A stretch of 64,000 nt of DNA, taken from Isoetes taiwanensis (taxonomy: Eukaryota > Streptophyta > Lycopodiopsida > Isoetales > Isoetaceae). Where the stretch lies: positions 124,001 to 188,000 of the forward strand of contig JAJEKV010000127.1 in the NCBI GenBank assembly GCA_021234155.1, given 5' to 3'. The notes under the pieces are model-generated. The model was given only the letters and a program-made list of their open reading frames with translations, was not told where the DNA came from and did no database searches. This document shows positions 34,241 to 46,418 of this stretch, one piece after another. The position numbers were made by a program, and so were the translations under genes. Position 1 is the stretch's first letter; each line of letters opens with the position of its first letter.

Positions 34241-35960
34241 TAAATATTACTTAATTGTTGATAGAATACACATGCCATACTCTTTGTTTAGTATCTATGT
34301 TGTATATATTGTATACACCCTGAAGGGTCTAAGTGTCCATTTAAGACATTACTAAAGATTATGCAATGCCAATGGATCAGAGGCTGTAGTGGAAGTGGGA
34401 CTGAGGGTATAGTACCACCAGGAGCATGAATGCTACATCAACACATTTAAAAGGGTGGAATAGGGTACATATTGAGGGCAGGATAGGGCGGATTCTTAAA
34501 TGGCAATTTTCTTATTCATGGGCTATAATTCGTTGAAACAACATTTGTAGTTATGTTAGTTTATCTAGCATGTGGAAAAATGAATATGAGTCATATATTT
34601 TTTATAGACCTTGCCATAACTCTTCACTCACAAAAATATTCAATAGATCACATTAATTTTTGATTGTATGCAAATTTTGATGGATGGGACTGATAATGAG
34701 AACCCAAATATCCTGGCGCAAATTGGAATTGAATTATGCTGGTAAGTTAACACAATAAGAGGTATTAAATTCCACACATGTCTACATCTTTATGCTTGAT
34801 ACATGGATCTCTATTGCAATCCTTTAAACCTTCAATTCTTCTCTTCTTTTTCCTAAAGAGTCATCATCTGAACCTTCGTTTGATTCTTGCTAAGCATTTA
34901 CATGTGCACCTGATAGCAGATCCACCATCACACATGCACAAGATGCTATATTGCTACATACAGGTTTATCTCTTCTTAATTCATATGTCTGGACTGTTAG
35001 AATATTTTGTGCGATCTTTACAAAGGCAAACTAACATTTTTTAGAACTTTTGGCCATGAGGCTAGAAGATTGAGTCCTTTATACTATTTCAGTCATGAAT
35101 GTGGGAATGGAAACAATGTAATTAGGAAATGCAAACCATCCTTTCTCATGTAATAGCATGTTAGGAAACATTCTTAGTTCTGTAGAAAGGCTCTGCTGAT
35201 GCTACATTGTTGTCATGAAAAGTAGATAGGGAACTGATCTTGGCAATCCAACCAATCACTCTGCTCAAACTATAAGCTTAAACTCTAGAGCTTAAGCCCA
35301 ACAAACTAAGATATAGGTATAATTTTCTCAATTGCTCTGCGTTTTCTTGCTGTGGGAACTGCTTATGAATTTTCAATTGTATGCTTTTAAGAAATTTGGA
35401 TATACAGTAGCTCTATAGATACCTTGAATAATTATGGATGTACGGATACTCATGGACAATCATTACATCTCGATGCATGTCCATGTCCATGTTTACCATT
35501 ACATGCATATGGAATGGTCAACATGTACGAATGTGACCGACCAAAGCATATTGCCAACATGTGCTTTTATATTTGTGCTACATGAAAATGATCTTACATA
35601 CATGAACAAGGTACTTATGAGTACCAATGGTTCTCCCATACACTGACCATTGATGTTTCCAACTCACAATAAAAGGAACATCGTGCTTTATAGTCAGGGC
35701 CTCAATCAAAAGTTGGAGTATGCTAGACGCGCCGTCTTTGGCATTTATATTACACGACAAATCAACAATGCCCGTCGCACCCATGCTCATGTTCAGATCT
35801 TCCTTCCTTTTTAGCATCATGTCAGATATAAAAATCACCACATTCTTTCAAATTGTAATAAAGCCCGGCAACGCCGGGCACCATCTTATTTTCGTATATT
35901 TATGACACATACACAAACACTCTTATATTTACATGGCACAGGTACATCTCACAGATACAT
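34241..35960. other. Non-coding stretch
   Basis: AT-rich, no supported gene. A minus-strand 87-codon ORF (35578-35841) has no recognised motif. A perfect GC hairpin, GCCCGGC-AAC-GCCGGGC, sits at 35863-35879. Confidence 0.5.
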
Positions 35961-36248
35961 TCAATGTGGCACTGCTAAGTTGATACTGCCCGGGTCGCTA
36001 TCCGGCAGTGCTATGGCCATGCAATCCTCCTGTATCACAGAAGGCCAGTCGTGACTACGGTGTCCATGGCAGAAGCATCGAAAACATGTTTGATCCTTCC
36101 TGAGCCTGTTATATAGTGATGGGTGAGCAGGTCCTGGGCTCTTGCGTGAAGTAGAAGTGTGGCACGTTAGAGTGGTAAGGTATCCATATTTTGGATCGAT
36201 AATCGAGAGAGTTGGTATGACATAGAAGGAGACTGGATATAGTAGCAT
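35961..36248 (-). pseudogene. Decayed retrotransposon gag end with zinc-knuckle remnant
   Basis: The minus-strand frame contains RKDQTCFRCFCHGHRSHDW. The spacing C-x2-C-x4-H-x4-W is a CCHC knuckle whose last Cys has become Trp. The Ser/Pro-rich lead (TSTSRKSPGPAHP) fits the C-terminal part of a plant gypsy gag. No pol follows to the left. It could belong to the minus-strand element whose 5' LTR is at 42444-43956, but the 6-kb gap means another insertion or rearrangement must lie between. Confidence 0.45.
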
Positions 36249-38758
36249 ATATCTGAGGGAGAAGTGGTATATAATTATCTGCCATAGACCACGTTAGAGA
36301 GGTACTATACTAAGGTGGAAACTGGATTATAAGTACCCAGCTCATGAAAGGGAGATCACTTTAGAAGTGTAGGTTTCAACAATGGTGGTGAAGGTAAGAA
36401 TGTTGACCCGACATTTTATAGCTATTGCTAGTTGAATCGAGGTATGATTCGTGGAAAGATAGAGAATGATGGGATGTGCGGGCACAGATCCATGACTATG
36501 GATTATAAATTACGCATACATTGCATTTTCGTAAGGAGATTGTTGTTCATGAGATGTGCAATACAGATGCAAGTAAGATGACCACGTAGCCACGTGGATA
36601 CGCTTATCTTGCTAGCAGAAGGTGCAACCGTCTGAAAGCTATAAGGTATATTGGAGCTTTGTTGAAGCTAGACTATGAAGGAAAGTTGAACTCCAGCTGA
36701 TGATACATTAGGAAGCCAAGTAATGTACTCACATGACAAGTGGGAGATATGAGGTGCTTGAAAGTTGTTGTAAACAACATTTCAAAATAGAGAAAATTTG
36801 AAGGGACGCTTTGAATAGTCCAAAGTGTGGAGTATATAGAAGGTAGGTGCCCAATGAACACTTACCAAGGAGAATGTGCTCCGGACTTGGTATCATGTGA
36901 GTATCCCGAGGAGTAGCTCTGCGTTGATATATGCGTAGTAGGACCATTTAAGGGCATAACAATAAAAAGAAAGGGTGTATAATAGAACTTTTAGTGCACC
37001 GTCCTTATGTATACGGAAATAATGAAGATAAGAGTTCGTAGAGTGGACGTTAAGTAGGTTCACTAGGAACTTAGGGTGGCACCTCTCACTGTGGTATTTG
37101 TGATTAGAACTCGAGGATCAAGTCGAACTAGGTTTTTTTTTCATGTATGAATCAGAGATTATGGAAAGTGTGGTGTTAAAACCACAACGTGTATAGTAAA
37201 ATATAACATGAAGTTGAATTATGTATAATAGCATCCACTAGATAGTTATACGGGTGCAGATTATGATTATAGGCTATGGCAAGAGTATACATGGAAGGAC
37301 GCATGTATTAACCATGTGGGTAGTGAGGATTGTACAACACGGTAGGCAAGTTTGAGCACCGCGATGTGGTTATGTGAAAGAATGACATATGATGACTTAG
37401 GATTGATTCACACATGTTACTATATCATATAATAACAAGGTAGCGGTCATGAATGTTGGAATGGAGTATCAAATACTGCATTAGTAATGAGATTAAGAAT
37501 ATCGACTGTGACATTCAAATTTATGTCGTACAGGAAAATAGTAGAACATTCGTGCAAGACGACCAGAATGTTACATGATAAAGTTAGAAATAAGCGTAAT
37601 GGTATGCTTGCACCTGAAGGTATTTAATAAGGTATGACATACCAGAGATAAGCATTGAAGTTATCTCGATTGTTTGGTGTTGACTGACGTCAGTAAGTAC
37701 ATCATACTAAGGGACATGAAAGGTGTTCAAGTCAGGGAAATAGCCAGAGTAAGTCTAGCGTATATGGCGACATTACATTCAAAAATATCCCGATGATGGT
37801 TGGAACGAAATGGAAGAAGAAGAAGAAGAAGAGATTTTAAGGCAGCGTCCTATCGGACATGTGACACTTTACAACACACCCAGATGGGTCCTGCCCCCAC
37901 CACTTTACATTGCTGAAGTGGGTCCTTCCCCCACTAACTTTACATTGCATGGCCACTTTCACAACGAGGCGTTTAACTACTCAAAGGTTCTAGAGGCCAA
38001 TGAATTGATTCATCGTTATAAGCTGAGAGTATCAAGTGGGTGTGGAAATAGCAAGACGGATGAAACATCCCTTCCAATAACGGAAGAAGATTAAGATGGT
38101 GGCTTTGCCAATTATATCCTTAGGGATAACTAACTAGAGGGCAATACATACCAATTCCAAGTCCCAATAAGAAGCAAGATGCGGTGTATAGAAGAGATGG
38201 AATGAGATTATATGAATCAGTAGTCTATATATTCTGAGAATTTCCTTACTCTTGTGGGAGCAATGCTAAATCTCAAAGGAGTGGCTCAAGTATCGCTTGC
38301 CTTGAGGTAAGCAACTCCTATTAAAATGATTTTAAGACCCTTAAGACGATAAAGAATTGGATAGTCCTATAGCGGTTGTTAACAAAGGTGCGAACATAGG
38401 GGTTTCTATTATGAGATCGAGAGGGTTTAATGCCTTCGTCTCAGTATGAGGGAGCCAAGGATAACGTTTGAAACCAATCAAAAGTTGAAGGTGACATGGT
38501 AACTTAAAAAAAAATAGGTTAATTGTGACAAAGCATGGTTAATATTGGGGAGACAAAGGATATTTAGCTGAAGGAGCCTTTAGAAAAGCTCCTCATCTGG
38601 AATAGTAAACCTTCGAAATTATGGTATAATCCCGTGGGAGGATCATAGTTTATGTACATGACTGGAGTACCATAAGGCACTAAAGAAATGGTTGAAGTAG
38701 CTGAGGTTCCTATCAAAATATAGGCAGCATATAGAATTCCTACATAGAGTTGGCCACT
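36249..38758. other. Non-coding stretch, probably old element interior
   Basis: No recognised domain. A plus-strand 94-codon ORF at 37810-38094 starts with a run of Glu (GAA codons) and continues HVTLYNTPRWVLPPPLYI. It has no known motif and is not called as a gene. Confidence 0.45.
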
Positions 38759-38762
38759 GCCT

Positions 38763-39037
38763 GGGTGAAAGCATGTTAGGGCCTACATAAAAAATTACCA
38801 AAAAGGTACTTTTCTGTGTACTTCTGTGCAAGTACATAATTGTATTTTAAAGTACCTAGACTACAAGATCGACTAAAAGAAATTGTGTTATGTTCAAGAG
38901 TAGTAGTACATACATGTTGTAAGGTACTTTGTGATGTCAAGAAGATGTTAAGAACTCAAATATATCATCATCTTTGACTACCCAGAGTATTTTCCAGGTA
39001 GTTTCCAAAACATGTAGGCCCTAACATGCTCTTACCC
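38763..39037. mobile_element. MITE, 275 bp, with about 26-bp TIRs and 4-bp target duplication
   Basis: The left end GGGTGAAAGCATGTTAGGGC... and the right end ...GCCCTAACATGCTCTTACCC form inverted repeats. The inner 19 bp (38770-38788 against 39011-39030) are perfect, and the outer part has two mismatches. Flanks are GCCT (38759-38762 and 39038-39041). It is AT-rich and non-coding inside. The superfamily is undetermined; the autonomous source is unknown. Confidence 0.78.
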
Positions 39038-39041
39038 GCCT

Positions 39042-41778
39042 AGTTGGGAAGTTGGTGGCTCAGCCACATTACAAAGGTACATAGGCAATAGATTTTGTTT
39101 CAAGGAACTACGAAGCTTACACTTTATCTAAGTTAGAGCAGAGCTCTAGTATTGTGGGATGAGGACATATGTTTATCACGTACGTACTATGGACCATAGG
39201 ATAAACATCTTGGAGAGGTAATCTGTGCAGTGATACAGGGAGAGAAGGTCAATTCCCAAACTTACCAATGAAGGGTCTGGAGTATGTCTGAAATGTGCAA
39301 ACAACAGTCAATCTGTTGTATGCTAAGGTAGGATGTTGTAGTTGGCACGTGAAATAAATGTCAACGGCCCATAGAATAAAGCTCAAGATGATGGGGTTGA
39401 ATAGTACGATAGTACAATTCTTGGTTGGGTGATGAATAACATTTATCTGATGTAAATCAAATGTGGTTGTGGGAACAGGAAAGGGGAGATATCCAACATG
39501 ATGCCTGCTTGGATGAGGAAGAGTCGAAGTCAATGGGTTATGCAGAGTTATAATTTTAAACGTCTAGGGCTAGAACATCAATGCAAGCCGGGGTGGCAGG
39601 AAATTAACTATCTGGAGAATACCAGACGTGGGGGTTTAGGTAGAATTAGAAAACGCAAGGTATGCGTCGTGATGACTCTAGGTAACTTACAAATTTCACA
39701 AAGGCTCACTCCCTAAATCAGAACATGACTATGGCTTACGGAAGTATGCCAAGTATTTGTAATGCCAGCATAGCGGCATGACGGCAACACAGAGAGACAT
39801 AACGTCTAATAGTTCTAAGGTGGATAACGACAGTAAATGATAATCCCCAATAATATGCGGGTTAAAAAGATATAAGAAAATTTAAAGACATAGATGCAAC
39901 CTTTAAGGCAGAGACTATTGTATCATACAATATATAATAGTGGGTTAAAAGCCAACAAGAGGGTTAAAAGATATCTGAAGGAGTAAATGGGTGGGTGATC
40001 GTACAGAGGACGGCTCACAACCAAAGGGGAAGTAGAGAACATATTAAAGAAGAAGATGAAAGTAAAGGAGGACGATTCATATTAATGGGTAGGCCACCTG
40101 GTTGGGATGGTTACTACATGCACAAGTTTGGGGATGAGTTAGATGACGTAAGGGTAACATCGACACTTAAGAGGTTCACTCTTGAAAATAGGGCATGAGT
40201 GTGGCGTATATGGAGATGCCAAGTTATGTGTGATGGCACAATAATGGCATGACATCGGCATAGAAGAACGTAAGAATTAACAATTCAAAGACCTATGAGG
40301 ATGCTAAAGCGTAGGGTTCCGATGAGATGCAGGTTATAAATCATAGAGAAATTTGAGTGTTTAACTGTAATCTTGGAACATAGACTTATGGATCATACAA
40401 CATATAGCGGTAATTTAGAAGATAACAAGAGGATGAAAGAAGATCTGAAAAATTAGGTTAATTAGTGATCCTACGGACGAAGAATTTATATATATTATAT
40501 CAAGCATACAAGTGATGAGCAGCATTGGGAGTAAGAAGCAACACGTTTCAAGGCCAGGATGAAGGAAATCAATGATAGTCCCGAGAAGGTAGCAAAGAAG
40601 CAGACGAAATTAATAGATTATTATTCATTACGTGGGGGCTACCGGGTGGAAAGGCAGCAGGGGTTTTGAAAAACCGACGAAGACTTAATACGGGTCTTAG
40701 GGATAAAAGGATTTCAATTTCTGGGATAACATGGCAAACAATAATTTTACAAGGACCCTAAGGAGTCGTTGTAGAAGGGTGCCGGATTGGTACTAACATT
40801 TGGAACTATTGTTCTAATTCCCTAAGATAGGTAGATTATTCATGGAACTCAGTGACCCTGTGACGCTAAAGTAATGGTTGGAAGGAGTTTGCCCTAATCA
40901 AATTTAGGTATTCTTGAAGGTGTTGATGAGTCAAGAATGGTGGCATACCTTCAAATGTTAGGGTAGAACAACTCGCAAGTTGACAGGCATGTAATGCAGG
41001 TATATAATTACTGGGATATAGGCGGTGAAGGGTGGTACAAACTGATACCAAGGTTTATGCTCTAGATAGATTCGAGTGAGGTGTTGACATGGTTGTGGGA
41101 GTTCGAACTCAAATAATTACTATGTATTATAGAGTATGTGTCGTGACATAAAGAAGGTAGTGAAGGGTGATGGTACAATTTACAAACCCAAGTCCTAGAG
41201 GGTTGCTGCATGGCGGTGTCTAGTTGGTTGGGTCAAGAGAAGCCTATTCTCTGAGAAGTAAGGCGGTCAAGGTTTACAGACTAAAAGAAATAGCATTAGG
41301 TATGGTTGGTTCATAAAACTACTTAGCTCCTGACATGTGAAGTCGAATGAAATAACATTTAAAGCAGATGAAGGTACAAGAGATTAAATGAAGGCAGGGT
41401 TGAAAGAATTTTGCTACCAAGGCATCTACTAGAGAAAAAGTTATGTAAACATCAGTACTGGAGAATGCTCTACTTTTAGGGTATGGCTGCGAGCGAATGT
41501 TTATCCCAGGGGAGAGCGGATTAGGATCCTACCAAGGAGATGCTATCTCGCTCAGAAGAGTCGTCGTCCATTCGGCATCGAGAAAGTGCGATACTATGGT
41601 CGGGGAACCCATTGGCCGAGGCCAGTAATGTCCCTTGAGGTGAGGGCACCTTGCGATGGTTACACAAGTCCGGCGGAGTTGTTGCCACCACAGTGTGGGT
41701 TTACGGAAGGCAGTCTTCTAATTTAAATAGAAAAGAGAACCATTATAAATAAAAAAGGAACTATTATATTTTTTAATA
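39042..41778. repeat. Non-coding stretch with a diverged tandem repeat
   Basis: About 39745-40030 and 40213-40480 are related in order: ATGCCAAGT, a GGCATGAC string, a GTTATAA/GGTTAAA block, and GATCATACAACATATA against TATCATACAATATATA, then GATAACAAGAGG against GCCAACAAGAGG. The repeat period is about 470 bp. No coding sequence is supported. Confidence 0.45.
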
Positions 41779-41900
41779 AAGGAACTTAGCCTATTGGTAA
41801 AAGGGTTGGCTTGGTTGCAGGAGGTCGGGGTTCAATCCCACTATATGACTCTTTCTCTTAGAAAGAGTTGTGGTCTAGAAATAGAACATTAGATATGTAT
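41779..41900 (+). repeat. tRNA-derived SINE-like relic
   Basis: An A-box-like TAGCCTATTGG (41787-41797) and a B-box-like GGGGTTCAATCCC (41827-41839) are spaced as in a tRNA-derived internal promoter. No cloverleaf acceptor stem can be formed, so it is not a tRNA gene. Confidence 0.4.
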
Positions 41901-42430
41901 AACAAATATATAAAACATAAACATTACATAAAAAGAAAGTTAGCATGTTGGTAAGGATGTAAAGTTAGAATTAGGAGGTCACGGGCGAGAAATTGTTCCT
42001 TTTTTTTTAAAGTCAACGCTCGGTCAAAACCGGCGCACTCTGCATTTTGAGTGCTTAGAATCGAAAAATAAACGCCTATTTTGCAAAGTCCACCAGTTTA
42101 GGGTTTTGGGCTGGGGACTTGGATAAAGGGTGTCCTAGACTAATTAGGGTGTTCCGAATGCAATGGAACAAAAATTGCTGCAATCCGAGTTTCTTAGAGA
42201 AAGTTATGGCCTCTGGAAGAAAGGGACTGCATTCTGCCGAAAACTCAACATAACTTCATCTTAATATTTTGAATTTTTCTTCTTAACTAGCTCAATCCTC
42301 GCATACTTAGGCCAAAACTCATCCTACTTATAGCTTTGGTGTAACTTTCCTACATTGGAGGTCCCCTACTATCTAAACGGGCTAACAAGTTAGACATGGC
42401 CAGTGCTATGATCTGGTCTACCAAGATCAT

Positions 42431-42442
42431 GCTCTGATACTA
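42431..42442 (-). other. Primer-binding site of a minus-strand LTR element
   Basis: The minus strand reads TAGTATCAGAGC beside the LTR end, one change from the tRNA-Met site TGGTATCAGAGC. Confidence 0.75.
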
Positions 42443-42443
42443 T

Positions 42444-43956
42444 TGTGACGCTCCCCGAACCTATACGATGCTCCCATCATATAAATACGGGGAATCCCCT
42501 CTTCCATGGCGACTACTCCACCATAGAAAGGCCCTCCGTCTGACTCGGACCACTTGTGATGCGCAAGTGTCGGGTGAAGGACACAGAGGTGTCATTCGTC
42601 CTACGCCTTCTATGGGAATCCTAGATAGCAGAAGCATATATACATGTTAGCACCTGGCAACAATACAAATAAATAATATACCACCGCGAAGGGTGGCCCA
42701 TCATCATCAATACGAATACAACAGAATACCAACATAACAAAGGAAATGCTTCACAAATAAGGGCTCTACCCCGGCTCAGACTCATGGGAATCAACTAACG
42801 GCCAAGGCCTCCAGATAACAATAGACAGAATCATAACAATGGCGTTGGCTGGCATAGAACAATGGCTAGGGTAGTCCACTCCATCCGCCCCTCTTGTGCA
42901 CACTTTGCAGATAGGCTGGAACATGTTATGGCGTGATTGTAGCCTTCCGGAGACGCAATCCCATGGAATCGCCCTATAGAACTACTCCGGGTTACATCTC
43001 CCCGGTCCGATGAGGCAGGTCGGAGAGGCGTCCCCTCCCTGAGTATGAAGGATCCCTATGTGTGCTAGAGAACGCGTGCCCCCCTTAGTGACCCCCGCGT
43101 TCGTACCCGACTTACACCCCTAAATCTAAAGGCCGGCTCACCTGCCCGTTCGAGCCCAGGGCGCCCAATCATATTGGCTCGACACCTGCGACCCAGGAAG
43201 TGTCAGACCCATACCCAACCCTCTCCGTGACCGGCTATAAGCCTAGCACACTGTAGGAGTCCCATAACCGCGCTAGGCGAGACCTCACCCCTGATTCACC
43301 ATCATACTCGTTATCTGGTGCTGAGTCACATCATAGCATCCCCAGCCAGGTGGCTCTTGTGCACATGCCGCATTTAATGGGATTTAAGAGGTTCTAGCTA
43401 GGAACATCACTAAATCTAGATAGCTTTTAGGTCTCTACCCCCCTTAATCCAATAGAACACAGGAGGAACAGAAAGAGAAAACAGAATCAGATACAATCAT
43501 CCATTATCATCATCATAAGTAGATCATAGAATAGAATCTAATCATCCATCTACTCAAACAAGGGTTAGAAGAATACAAGCTACGCTAAACTAACCGGTAT
43601 CATAGCTATCTCTCTTGTTCTCCATCCTTCTGGCTGGAACCCAAGGTGAGCAGCAGCTCCTCCTCCACCAATTTCCCCCAAATCGATTTGGGGCAAATTG
43701 GGGTGGAAGCCCTAATTTGGGTGTCCCAAGCTGGTAGGTCTGCCTTGCCCAATCAATTTGGGCAAGGTGCCAGTTCTGGATTAGTTATCCCTAACTAATT
43801 GAGATTTAGGCCTTTTTAATAGGTTAAGCCCTAAATTCGAATTAGGGTTTAGGGTTAGGTTTCCACCTTAATAATTAATGATGTGCATTAATTATTAATA
43901 GGTGACGTGTCATGTATTTATACCCAAAAGGGCATATAAATGCATGGAACGTCACA
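42444..43956 (-). repeat. LTR (1513 bp) of a minus-strand gypsy-like element
   Basis: The plus strand runs from TGTGACGCTCC to GGAACGTCACA, so the ends form the inverted repeat TGTGACG/CGTCACA. A tRNA-Met-type primer site adjoins the left edge, which makes this the 5' LTR of an element pointing left. No partner LTR is seen to the left in this window, so the element is truncated or rearranged. The LTR ends just 280 bp before the first TTL-type exon. Confidence 0.75.
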
Positions 43957-44239
43957 GTAGTAGAAGGCCTGCTTTCAACCACAAGTAAAGATGCTTTGCA
44001 AAACTCATCTTGGATGTTTTTTATTGTACAATTTTGGTAGCAAAGTCGGCCTTTTTATTAATGTCCACTCTTATGCAGAACGGAGATAAAAATGGTTTGC
44101 GATAACTGCTCCGAGAAGTTTGCTTGCCTATTTGTGGCAACACAGTTGTGGTGTTGCACCTGGACCTTGGGACATGTTTCCATTAGCATCTCTGGAGCAA
44201 CTATAAATGTTATTAACATAGTGGGAATTCACTGTGCAG

Positions 44240-44724
44240 GGTTTTGCGTTTAAGGCAGAGGCTTTATTAAAGCTTCACAGGATAGATGATGCAGAAAAGG
44301 TCATGTCGGCTGCCCAAAAATTACAAACGTCCTCGATTAGGCCATTAGAGACCGTTGTCTTTATTGTTCAGGCACAAATTGACCTAGGACATGGAAGGTA
44401 ATTTGGGAGTTGACTTGATCCTTAGAGCTTGGATCTAAATTATTGTAGATGCTGATATGCATATCAATTTTCCAGGTTTGAAGAAGCTGTCATTGCTGTA
44501 GAGAAAGCATTATATGAAGATCCAAAAAATGCAGAAATTCTGAATTTGCTTAGCACAACGCGTGCAGTTTCAAAGGCTGGGATCAATGGCAATCAAATGT
44601 TCAAAACTGGGAAATATTATGAGGCTTCGGTAGCATATGGTAAAGGCTTGGAACGTGATTTAAGTAATTCCATTTTGCTTTGCAACAGAGTTGCATGCAG
44701 AGCCAAATTAGGGTTATGGGAAAA
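44240..44724 (+). pseudogene. TPR-thioredoxin (TTL-type) gene, exon copy 1, truncated
   Basis: Two exons are readable: 44240-44397 (FKAEALLKLHRIDDAEKVM ... AQIDLGHG) and 44476-44724 (FEEAVIAVEKALYEDP, NGNQMFKTGKYYEASVAYG, CRAKLGLWEK). They are joined by a GT-AG intron (44398-44475) and followed by a donor GTATGT. These are TPR repeats of the plant TTL family, scaffold-like proteins with TPR repeats and a C-terminal thioredoxin fold. Frames are open across both exons, but no N-terminal exons are found upstream, where an LTR ends at 43956, and no C-terminal exons follow before copy 2. It could be spliced to copy-2 exons; more likely it is a fragment. Confidence 0.75.
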
Positions 44725-45214
44725 GTATGTGCGGGGTCTATTTCTCCATGTTTCTGTTCAGTTATTTCCAGAGAATTTTTAGAGGTAAATCCAGCTATGG
44801 CTTCTGCGACAGGACGCCTGGAATCAGCCAAATCTGTATGGCTATTTCAACAAATATTCATTAGAAGGCTTTTTTAAGTTAGTCACTCTGTGCTTCTATC
44901 TACTGGACCCTGCTTATGCCGTGTTCTCTATCTGCGATTTTGCAATAGAAAGGCATGCTATTGCATAATGATGATCACTCTGTAATTGTATTTGATTAGT
45001 TTTGTATGAAGCCTGATTCTATCTCTTTATTGACATATTATATCTCAAATTCATAGATTATGGTTGGGTGGGTTATGATTATGTGCAGGAGGAGTCCAAT
45101 AGACAATATTAGTACATCGGATTGTCTCTTGCTTGGAGGAGATATGCATTGTGCTATCATTTAGAGTTTGTCTAAATGTAAATGTTATTAACATAGTGGG
45201 AATTCACTGTGCAG

Positions 45215-46418
45215 GCTTTTGCATTTAAGGCAGAGGCTTTATTAAAGCTCCATAGGATAGATGATGCAGAAAAGGTTATATCGGTTGCCCAAAAATTACA
45301 AATGTCCTCGATATTAGGCCATTAGAGACCATTGTCTTTATTGTTCAGGCACAAATTGACCTAGCACATGGAAAGTAATTTGGGAGTTGACTTGGTCCTT
45401 GAAGCTTGGATCTAAATTATTGTAGATGCTGATGTGCATATCAATTTCCCAGGTTTGAAGAAGCTGTCATTGCTGCAGAGAAAGCAGCACATGAAGATCC
45501 AAAAAATGCGGAAATTCTGAATTTGCTTAGAACAACGCGTGTAGTTTCAAAGGCTCGGGCCAATGGCAATCAAATGTTTAAAACTGGGAAATATTATGAG
45601 GCTTCGGTAGCAAATTCCATTCTGCTTTTCAATAGAGCTGCATGCAGAGCCAAATTAGGGTTATGGAAGAAGACTATAAAAGACTGCAATGCTGTCCTTG
45701 ATTCTCAACCAAATTACATAAAAGCCCTTCTTAGACGTGCACAATCATATTCACAGGTTTGGATTTCTTATAACACAGACATCTCAAGTTTTGTACTTTC
45801 TTATTTGTATATTATACATGCAGCTTGAACTCTGGGCAGAAGCATTAAGGGACTACGAGACAAGGAAATGGCCAGGAGATGTTGAAATTGCTAAGTCCTT
45901 TTTTGATGCCCAAATTGCTTTTAAGAGAGCCCGTGGAGAGCAGATATATAAAATGACTTTGGTGGAGAAGTAGAAGAAGTACTGAGCACAGATCATTTTA
46001 GAGAAGCAATCAGTTCACCAGGTCTGAAAACATATATTGTTGAAGATGACATTGTCTTGAAGCTGGAGACTGATGATTTGTTTATTACAGGATTGGCTGT
46101 TGTGCATTTCATTACAATATGGAGTGGGAGAAGTAGGCAAATTGCACCGGTTATTGATCAATTATGCAAACGCTACCCAGCTGTCAGTTTCATAAAGGTA
46201 CAATTCTCACTCATCTGCATCACATTTTAAGTAACATGTTTTAGGTTTGTACTTTTAGTTTGAAGGTGGATGTAGAGGATAATCCATACTTGGCAAAGAC
46301 AGAGAGTGTTGGCACTGTGCCTACTTTCAAGATGTACAAAAATGGCCCAAAAGTCAAGGAATTTCTAGGCCCAAACCAGCAGGCATTGGAAGTTGCTGTA
46401 CAACATTTTATTCTATAG
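45215..46418 (+). pseudogene. TPR-thioredoxin (TTL-type) gene, exon copy 2, frameshifted
   Basis: Exons read 45215-45374, 45453-45756, 45824-46021, 46091-46197 and 46266-46418, all with GT-AG borders. The first has a 2-bp insertion near 45314 giving an early stop; copy 1 is open there. The second lacks the ten residues after YYEASVA found in copy 1 and runs on through KTIKDCNAVLDSQPNYIKAL without the donor seen in copy 1. A 1-bp loss near 45958 (KMT then stop) breaks the frame before VLSTDHFREAISSPG. The last exons carry the thioredoxin-like fold (VVHFITIWSGRSRQIAPV, DVEDNPYLAKTESVGTVPTFKMYKNG). Both active-site cysteines are absent (WSGRS where redox-active thioredoxins have WCGPC); degenerate sites are known in this family. 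Confidence 0.85.

Noticed and set aside
35863-35895. Hairpin as a Helitron 3' end
   Set aside because: No CTRR follows within the expected distance on either strand (the nearest is CTTA).
41779-41850. tRNA gene
   Set aside because: A and B boxes are present but no acceptor or anticodon stems can be formed; better explained as a SINE relic.
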